Virus record (IMG/VR): IMGVR_UViG_3300021339_000008
Coordinates: 1 to 53,951 of that record
DNA from: a virus
DNA length: 53,951 nucleotides
Reading direction: 5' to 3' (one strand)
The position numbers and the translations under genes are program-made. This document shows, piece after piece, positions 48,806-53,951 of this stretch. The notes beneath the pieces were generated by a model. That model was not told where the DNA came from. It searched no databases and worked only from the letters and a program-made list of their open reading frames with translations. Position 1 is the stretch's first letter. Each line of letters begins with the position of its first letter.

Positions 48806-48811
48806 GATAAT
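48806..48811 (+). promoter_or_regulatory. Possible -10 box before the head operon
   Basis: GATAAT lies in a 125-base gap (48715-48839) of lower GC after the terminase, within a near-palindrome (GTTCGATAATCGGAC). No good -35 is seen. It could drive the portal-capsid genes. Confidence 0.3.
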
Positions 48812-48839
48812 CGGACACTTCTGTGCGACCATCGGCCAC

Positions 48840-49052
48840 GTGACGGGCCGCGGTGTCTCCCTGCTCGGCCTCCTCCTGGGCAAGATCGCCAACCTCCCGG
48901 CCGTCAGCCTGCTGCTGTGCATCGCCGGCCTCGTCTTCCTCAGCGTCGCCGCGTTCACCTGGAACCTCACCGCCGGCTTCGCCTCGATCGGCGGTGGGCT
49001 GCTGCTCCTTGAGGTGCGCGTCAGCGCCAGCACCACCGCGGCCGCGCCATGA
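48840..49052 (+). CDS. Small membrane protein before the portal
   Basis: A 70-aa protein from GTG 48840; no clear ribosome binding site is seen, so the start is uncertain. Two hydrophobic segments (LPAVSLLLCIAGLVFLSVAA and TAGFASIGGGLLLLEV). Small membrane proteins often precede the portal in actinophages; role unknown. Its stop overlaps the portal ATG. Confidence 0.55.
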   Translation: MTGRGVSLLGLLLGKIANLPAVSLLLCIAGLVFLSVAAFTWNLTAGFASIGGGLLLLEVRVSASTTAAAP

Positions 49053-51256
49053 CGTCGTTGCTCGGCGCCCTCGCCACCGCCGCCCGCCCAGCCACCACGC
49101 AGCCGCGCAACGCCTCCCCTGTGCCGCTCACGACCAGCTTCGCCGGCGGGTTCGGCCGCATGATGGGCAGCGCCGGCACCGAGTCCCAGCTCCGCGCCAT
49201 GGGCGGCGTCGGCACCCTCTACTCCGTCGTCAACAAGATCACCACCGCGACGGCCGCAGTGGACTGGCACCTCTACCGCGAGGCCAAGTCCGGCCTCGAG
49301 GAGGACCGCGAAGAGGTCACGTCGCACGCGTGCATCGACCTGGTCCAGCGGCCCAACCCACACCAGACCCGCAGCGAACTCATGGAGGCCAGCGGCCAGC
49401 ACTTCGAGCTGACCGGCGAGGCCCCGATCGTCATCAGCCGTCACGAACGGTTCCGGGCGCTGCCGCTGGAGCTGTGGTCGGTGCGGCCCGACCGGATCGA
49501 GCCGGTGCCCCACCCGTATGAGTTCATCTCCAAGTACCTGTACCGCACCCCGGACGGGCAGCAGCTGGAGCTGGAGCTCGACGAGGTGCTGCGGCTGATG
49601 ACGCCGTGCCCGTGGGACCCGTACCGGGGTCTCGGGGTGGTGCAGACCATCCTCGTCGAGCTCGACTCGGCGCGCGCGTCGGCCGAGTGGAACCGCAACT
49701 TCTTCATCAACTCGGCCGAGCCGGGCGGCGTCATCGAGTACAGCGAGGTCCTCGAGGACCCCGACTTCGAACGAGCCCGGAAGCACTGGGCCGACCAGCA
49801 CAAGGGCGTCCGCAACGCGCACCGTGTCGCCATCATCGAGGGCGGCAAGTGGGTCGACCGCAAGTACACGCGCCGCGACATGCAGTTCGTCGAACTCCGC
49901 GCGGCCAGCCGCGACACCATTCTCGAAGGCTGGGGCCTGCACAAGGCCAGCCTCGGCATCACCGACGACGTCAACCGGGCCGCGTCGCTGTCTGCGAAGG
50001 CACTGTTCGCCGAGGACATCCTGGTGCCGCGACTGAAGCGGTGGCGCGGCCTGTTCAACCGGTTGCTTGCCATGTACGGCGACACCGCCCGTGGCCTCAC
50101 CTGGGACTACGAGAACCCGATCCCGCCCGATGCCGAAGCGGTCGACCGGGAGCGGGATAGCAAGACCAAGGCGTGGGCCTCGCTGTGTGCCGCCGGCGCC
50201 GACCCGGACGAGGCCGCCGATGCCGTCGGGCTGCCCCGCGGCCTCGTGAAGATCACCGGCCCGGAGGCCACGCCGACCGAGGGCGATGGCCCGGCGGCCC
50301 GGCAGCTGAGCCTGGTCGAGCAGGTGCAGAAGGTGTACCTCGGCGTCGGCACCGTCCTCACGTGGCAGGAAGCCCGGCAGATCCTCAACGACGGCGGCGC
50401 CAACCTCGACCTCACCCTGCCCCCACCCGCCGCGGCTGCCCCGCCACTGGCAGCGCCGGCCGCGCGGATGCCCCGGGCATGGCCCCGCGCGGCGGCCGAC
50501 CCACCCGACGACCCGGACGCCGTCGACGAGATCGATCTGTCCCCGGTGCAGGCCGCGTGGGAAGCCGCTGTTGCCGCCCTGCTGGCGTCGTTCGTCGGTG
50601 GCGCGCTCGTGGACTGGATCGACGCCCTGGTCGACCAGGTGCGGGACTGGGTCCGCAGCGGCGGTCGACTGGCCGACCTCCAGGTCGATCCGGACGACGC
50701 GGTCGACCTCGTCACCGACGCCCTCGCCGACCTCGCGGACATCGCCGCCGGGCACGTGGTCGCCGAGGCCGCCGACCAGGACGTCGACCTCGACCCGGCC
50801 ACCCCGACCCGGGCCGTGCTGAAGGAGCAGGCGCTCACGACGGTCGAACTGCTCGGCCAGGTGTACGAGCTGTCCGCCGCCCGCGAGGCCCAGCGGGTGG
50901 CCGGCCCGGACCCGGACGCCGACGAGCTCGCGGACTTGGTGCGCACCCACCTCGAGGCGCTCACCACCGCCCAGCCCGAACAGCAGCTCGGTGCCGCCCT
51001 CACGTCGGCCCAGAACCAGGCGCGCGCGGCGACCCTCACCACCGGGCCGGTCGGTGCCATCTACGCCAGCGAGCAGATGGACCTTCGGACCTGCGGCCCG
51101 TGCCGGGAGATCCACGGCCGGTGGATCACCAACACCGACGACCTCGGGCCGCTGTGGCGGCTGTACCCCGGCGCCGGCTACGTCGACTGCAAAGGCCGCA
51201 GCTACTGCCGCGGCACGTTCGTCGGCGTGTGGCGCGAAGGAAAGGACGCCGCATGA
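49049..51256 (+). CDS. Portal protein with MuF-like C-terminal domain
   Basis: A 735-aa protein, far longer than the usual 400-500 aa portal. Residues about 40-410 are portal-like (GTLYSVVNKITTATAAVDWH, WSVRPDRIEPVPHPYEF, AEWNRNFFINSAEPGGVIEY, and RAASRDTILEGWGLHKASLG). After an Ala/Pro linker near 465-490 come helices, then a C-terminal region with MDLRTCGPCREIHGRWI, YVDCKGRSYCRGTF, the MuF/minor head pattern. The fused unit probably delivers the minor head part in the portal ring. ATGA start. Confidence 0.8.
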   Translation: MTSLLGALATAARPATTQPRNASPVPLTTSFAGGFGRMMGSAGTESQLRAMGGVGTLYSVVNKITTATAAVDWHLYREAKSGLEEDREEVTSHACIDLVQRPNPHQTRSELMEASGQHFELTGEAPIVISRHERFRALPLELWSVRPDRIEPVPHPYEFISKYLYRTPDGQQLELELDEVLRLMTPCPWDPYRGLGVVQTILVELDSARASAEWNRNFFINSAEPGGVIEYSEVLEDPDFERARKHWADQHKGVRNAHRVAIIEGGKWVDRKYTRRDMQFVELRAASRDTILEGWGLHKASLGITDDVNRAASLSAKALFAEDILVPRLKRWRGLFNRLLAMYGDTARGLTWDYENPIPPDAEAVDRERDSKTKAWASLCAAGADPDEAADAVGLPRGLVKITGPEATPTEGDGPAARQLSLVEQVQKVYLGVGTVLTWQEARQILNDGGANLDLTLPPPAAAAPPLAAPAARMPRAWPRAAADPPDDPDAVDEIDLSPVQAAWEAAVAALLASFVGGALVDWIDALVDQVRDWVRSGGRLADLQVDPDDAVDLVTDALADLADIAAGHVVAEAADQDVDLDPATPTRAVLKEQALTTVELLGQVYELSAAREAQRVAGPDPDADELADLVRTHLEALTTAQPEQQLGAALTSAQNQARAATLTTGPVGAIYASEQMDLRTCGPCREIHGRWITNTDDLGPLWRLYPGAGYVDCKGRSYCRGTFVGVWREGKDAA

Positions 51257-51552
51257 CCGACGAGCGGATTGCGCTGACCACCCTCACCGGGGTGGCGGCC
51301 CAGCCCGGCGACGTGCTGGTGATCACCACAGCCGACTACCTCGACCGACAGGACGCCGACCGACTTCGAGCCGAGCTGGAGGCGCGGTTGCCGGGCATCC
51401 GCGCGGTGTTCCTCGACGGCGTCACGTCGGTAACCGTGTGCCGGCCGAAGCGCGCCACCGGCGGTGTGCTCTCCCGTGACGACGTCGCCACGCGGGTCAA
51501 CGAGTACGCGCTGGTCGAGCCGCCCACCAATGGTGCTGGTGGTCAGCGATGA
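51253..51552 (+). CDS. Small protein between portal and protease
   Basis: A 99-aa protein, ATGA start. A beta-alpha start (GDVLVITTADYLDRQDADRL) resembles a small regulatory fold; the middle has LPGIRAVFLDGVTSVTVC. No known role. Confidence 0.6.
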   Translation: MTDERIALTTLTGVAAQPGDVLVITTADYLDRQDADRLRAELEARLPGIRAVFLDGVTSVTVCRPKRATGGVLSRDDVATRVNEYALVEPPTNGAGGQR

Positions 51553-51797
51553 ACCGGCCCGTGACCCCGCCCGAGGACGGTGACGGCCCGCCCGCCTCGG
51601 GTTACGGCGGCGCCATCGTCCGCCGCCCCGGTCACCCCACCGTCCGGTCCAAGCCGGTCTGCCTGCCGGGCGCCACCGAGAGCGTCACCCCGTGCTGGCC
51701 CGGCGAGGCCGGACCCGAGCTGTTCACCACCTGCTCGGTCGACGACTGCGACCGCCCCGCCGTGCCGCCGGGCGACACGTGCGGAGGACACCCGTGA
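51549..51797 (+). CDS. Small Cys-rich protein
   Basis: An 82-aa Pro/Gly-rich protein, ATGA start. FTTCSVDDCDRPAVPPGDTC and a final GGHP provide three Cys plus His for a zinc site. It ends in a GTGA overlap with the protease. Confidence 0.6.
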   Translation: MNRPVTPPEDGDGPPASGYGGAIVRRPGHPTVRSKPVCLPGATESVTPCWPGEAGPELFTTCSVDDCDRPAVPPGDTCGGHP

Positions 51798-52768
51798 ACC
51801 GGCCACCCGTACCCGCCATCGACCGCGCCCTCATGGCGTCGGTGTGGCAGCACCTGCGCAACCGCGACCAGCGACCCAAGGCCGACCTCCCCGAAGGCCG
51901 CGGGCAGCTCCGCGTCACCGACGAAGCCGGTGTCGTCGAGATCTACCTGTACGACGAGATCGGCTACTGGGGCGTCACCGCCACCGACTTCGTCCAGACC
52001 CTCCTCAGCATCCAGGCCGTCAAGATCGTCCTGCACATCAACTCGCCGGGTGGCGAGGTCTGGGACGGGCTCGCGATCTACAACGCCCTGTGCGACCACC
52101 CCGCAGCGATCGAGGTCAAGGTCGACGGCATCGCGGCCAGCGCCGCGTCGTTCATCGCCCAGTGCGGCGACACCGTCGCGATGAACCGCGGCGCCTCGAT
52201 GATGATCCACGATGCGTCCGGGTACTGCTTCGGCAACGCCGCCGCCATGGCTGAGATGCAGCAGTTGCTCGACCAGACCAGCGACACCATCGCCGGCATC
52301 TACGCCGCCCGCGCCGGCGGCACCGTCGAGGCCTGGCGTGAGGCCATGCGCATCGAGTCGTGGTACTCCGCCACCGAGGCCGTCGCGGCCGGGCTGGCCG
52401 ATACCGCGGTGCCGGAGAAGACCACCGCGCCGGCCGGTGCGCCGGCGGCCCGGTTCGACCTCGCCCTGACCAGCTTCCACTTCGCCGGCCGGGCCCAGGC
52501 GCCGCGGCCGCCGATGCCCGGCCGCGCACCGGCCAACCAGCTACCCGTTGCGCCCACCGAGGACGGCCCCGGGCCGGCGGCTGGCGCCGAGCCCATCGCC
52601 ATCCCAGACCCGACGCCGGTAGCACCGGCACCCGCAGACCCGACCCCGGAACCCACCCCGCCCGCCGCTGACGCAGGCGACAGCGACCACGAATTCCAGG
52701 TCGACGCGTTCCGCGCGGCCCTCAGCACCGCGTTCGCACTCACCACCCAGAAGGAGGCGGCACTGTGA
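51794..52768 (+). CDS. ClpP-like prohead protease
   Basis: A 324-aa protein. The S14-type core is residues about 45-215: IVLHINSPGGEVWDGLAIYN, GIAASAASFIAQCG with nucleophile Ser116, and SMMIHDASG with His139; SWYSATEAVAAGLAD follows. It should process the capsid proteins during maturation. The C-terminal 100 residues are Pro/Ala-rich and disordered, possibly a scaffold-like part removed later. A GTG start is used, and the TGA overlaps the capsid GTG. Confidence 0.85.
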   Translation: MNRPPVPAIDRALMASVWQHLRNRDQRPKADLPEGRGQLRVTDEAGVVEIYLYDEIGYWGVTATDFVQTLLSIQAVKIVLHINSPGGEVWDGLAIYNALCDHPAAIEVKVDGIAASAASFIAQCGDTVAMNRGASMMIHDASGYCFGNAAAMAEMQQLLDQTSDTIAGIYAARAGGTVEAWREAMRIESWYSATEAVAAGLADTAVPEKTTAPAGAPAARFDLALTSFHFAGRAQAPRPPMPGRAPANQLPVAPTEDGPGPAAGAEPIAIPDPTPVAPAPADPTPEPTPPAADAGDSDHEFQVDAFRAALSTAFALTTQKEAAL

Positions 52769-53951
52769 CCGCAACCGATGTCATCCCGACCAGTGCCGCC
52801 GAGCTCGAGGAGATGCTCCTCGACAAGGACCGGATGAAGCCCATCGCCAAGGACCCGGCGCTCTACACCGAGTTCATCAAGGCGTACGCCAACGCGCAGC
52901 AGTCCCTGTCCGCGCTCGCGCAGGCGAAGGCCGACTTCCAGCGGTTCCAGGCCGAGTGGCTCCGTGAGCACGGCCAGACCGACGAGGTGAAGCGCCTCAA
53001 CCTGGCCGCCACCGTCGACCGTGCCGCCGGGCGGGGCAAGAGCTACGACCCCGACGCCCCGGGTGCCGCGATCGACGGCAAGTTCAAAAACCTCGGCGAT
53101 CTCGCCGCGTCGCTGTACCGGGAGCGCAACGGCGTCACCGAGGCGCAGCAGCGCCTCGGCCAGCTCCGCAACGACTTCTCCTCCGCCGTCCCGTCGGACG
53201 GCGGGTTCCTCGTGCCGGAAGAGTTCCGGGCCCAGCTCATGGAGATGGCGCTGGAGACGGCGCTCGTGCGGCCCCGCGCGCAGGTCATTCCGATGGCGGT
53301 GCCGCGGGTGAAGCTGCCGTTCGTCGACGCCACGAGCAACGCGTCGTCGGTGTTCGGCGGGTTCGTCGGTTACTGGACGGAGGAGGCGGCCGAGCTCGTC
53401 GCGTCGTCGATGAAGTTCGGGTCGATCACCCTCGACGCGAACAAGATCACCCTGTACACCGAGGTGCCGAACGAGCTGCTGCGCGACTCGCCGATCTCGG
53501 TCGACGCGATGCTGCGCAAGAACATGCCCGGTGCGTTGGCCTGGTTCGAGGACGTGGCGTTCACCCGCGGCACCGGCGTCGGTGAGCCCCTCGGGTTCCT
53601 CCACGCCGGCAACACCGCCCGGGTGACGGTGGCCAAGGAGACCGGGCAGGCGGCGAACACCATCGTGTTCGAGAACGTCGTGAAGATGTTCGCCCGGATG
53701 CTGCCGTCGTCGCTGTCCCGCGCGGTGTGGATCGCCAACATCAACACGATCCCGGAGCTGGCCACCATGGCTCTGTCCGTGGGCACCGGCGGCGGCCCGA
53801 TCTGGGTGCAGAACGGCGCCGACGGCCTGCCGCTGACGCTGATGGGCCGTCCGATCGTGTTCACCGAGAAGGCGGACACGCTCGGCACCGGCGGCGACCT
53901 GAACTTCGTCGACCTCGGCTACTACCTGATCGGCGACCGGCAGCAGATCGA
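52765..53951 (+). CDS. Major capsid protein, N-terminal part
   Basis: GTG 52765 opens the frame. The first 120 residues are helical (the delta or scaffold region: FQRFQAEWLREHGQTDEVKR and AASLYRERNGVTEAQQRLGQ). The HK97-like shell follows from about residue 140 (VPSDGGFLVPEEFRAQLMEM) with SMKFGSITLDANKITLYTEV and DSPISVDAMLRKNM. The gene runs off the right end and continues at 2-292 (447 aa in total). It is the main building block of the head. Confidence 0.9.
   Translation, partial: MTATDVIPTSAAELEEMLLDKDRMKPIAKDPALYTEFIKAYANAQQSLSALAQAKADFQRFQAEWLREHGQTDEVKRLNLAATVDRAAGRGKSYDPDAPGAAIDGKFKNLGDLAASLYRERNGVTEAQQRLGQLRNDFSSAVPSDGGFLVPEEFRAQLMEMALETALVRPRAQVIPMAVPRVKLPFVDATSNASSVFGGFVGYWTEEAAELVASSMKFGSITLDANKITLYTEVPNELLRDSPISVDAMLRKNMPGALAWFEDVAFTRGTGVGEPLGFLHAGNTARVTVAKETGQAANTIVFENVVKMFARMLPSSLSRAVWIANINTIPELATMALSVGTGGGPIWVQNGADGLPLTLMGRPIVFTEKADTLGTGGDLNFVDLGYYLIGDRQQI
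53826..53951 (+). repeat. Terminal 126-base overlap with the left end
   Basis: Bases 53826-53951 equal bases 10-135 exactly. The repeat lies inside the capsid gene and is in frame, so it looks like overlap from a circular or permuted genome rather than a true terminal repeat. Confidence 0.85.

Noticed and set aside
53826-53951. True direct terminal repeat used in packaging
   Set aside because: The repeat sits inside the capsid gene, is in frame with it, and has the size of an assembly overlap.
1-53951. CRISPR arrays, rRNA, tRNA genes and insertion sequences
   Set aside because: No regular spacer-repeat array other than the 12-base iterons, no rRNA-like stretch, no tRNA cloverleaf and no transposase-like protein was found.

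Overview
The window is the genome of a temperate, siphovirus-type tailed phage of a high-GC actinobacterium. G+C is about 70% by eye, genes are packed with ATGA/GTGA stop-start overlaps, GTG starts are common, and the proteins look like those of Streptomyces/Micromonosporaceae-type phages. The last 126 bases repeat bases 10-135 exactly, and the major capsid gene runs off the right end and resumes at the left. The sequence is therefore best read as a circular or circularly permuted genome of about 53.8 kb, opened inside the capsid gene. No rRNA, tRNA, CRISPR or insertion sequence was seen. No gene-free stretch exceeds 300 bases; the longest is about 206 bases, at 23350-23555.

Virion and lysis genes run left to right on the plus strand. 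From 45.1 kb: small terminase, four small genes, large terminase, a small membrane protein, a long portal with a MuF-like C-terminus, two small genes, a ClpP-like prohead protease, and the HK97-type capsid protein (52765 to the end, then 2-292). After a terminator-like hairpin come small head genes, head-tail connectors, a DUF4082-PKD-tail terminator fusion, two tail tube candidates, a chaperone candidate, tape measure (646 aa), a 1121-aa baseplate protein, an SGNH hydrolase, membrane and collagen-like proteins, an amidase endolysin and a holin (16711).

From 16.8 to 23.3 kb lie the accessory and lysogeny genes, mostly on the minus strand: a SLATT/RipA-like membrane protein, a SWIM zinc-finger protein sharing a symmetric promoter region with a small excisionase-like HTH protein, an RlaP-type nucleotidyltransferase operon, a tyrosine integrase overlapping the 3' end of a repressor gene, and a divergent Cro-like gene. 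Operators overlap both -10 boxes of the rep/cro pair.

From 23.5 to 45.1 kb is the early rightward region: a cysteine-rich protein, two LuxR-type HTH regulators, small membrane and zinc proteins, a RecE-like exonuclease with a putative annealing protein, a SLOG/deoxyribosyltransferase-like protein, DUF4031, DUF5131, a C5 cytosine methyltransferase overlapping a helicase-methyltransferase fusion, a minus-strand RHH-type pair with tandem palindromic operators, a sigma-like regulator, a replication initiator gene carrying eight 12-bp iterons, DnaB helicase and RusA resolvase. The likely logic is: the rep/cro switch chooses lysogeny or lysis; the early genes supply recombination, DNA modification and origin firing (initiator, then DnaB); the late operon packages DNA and builds the particle.
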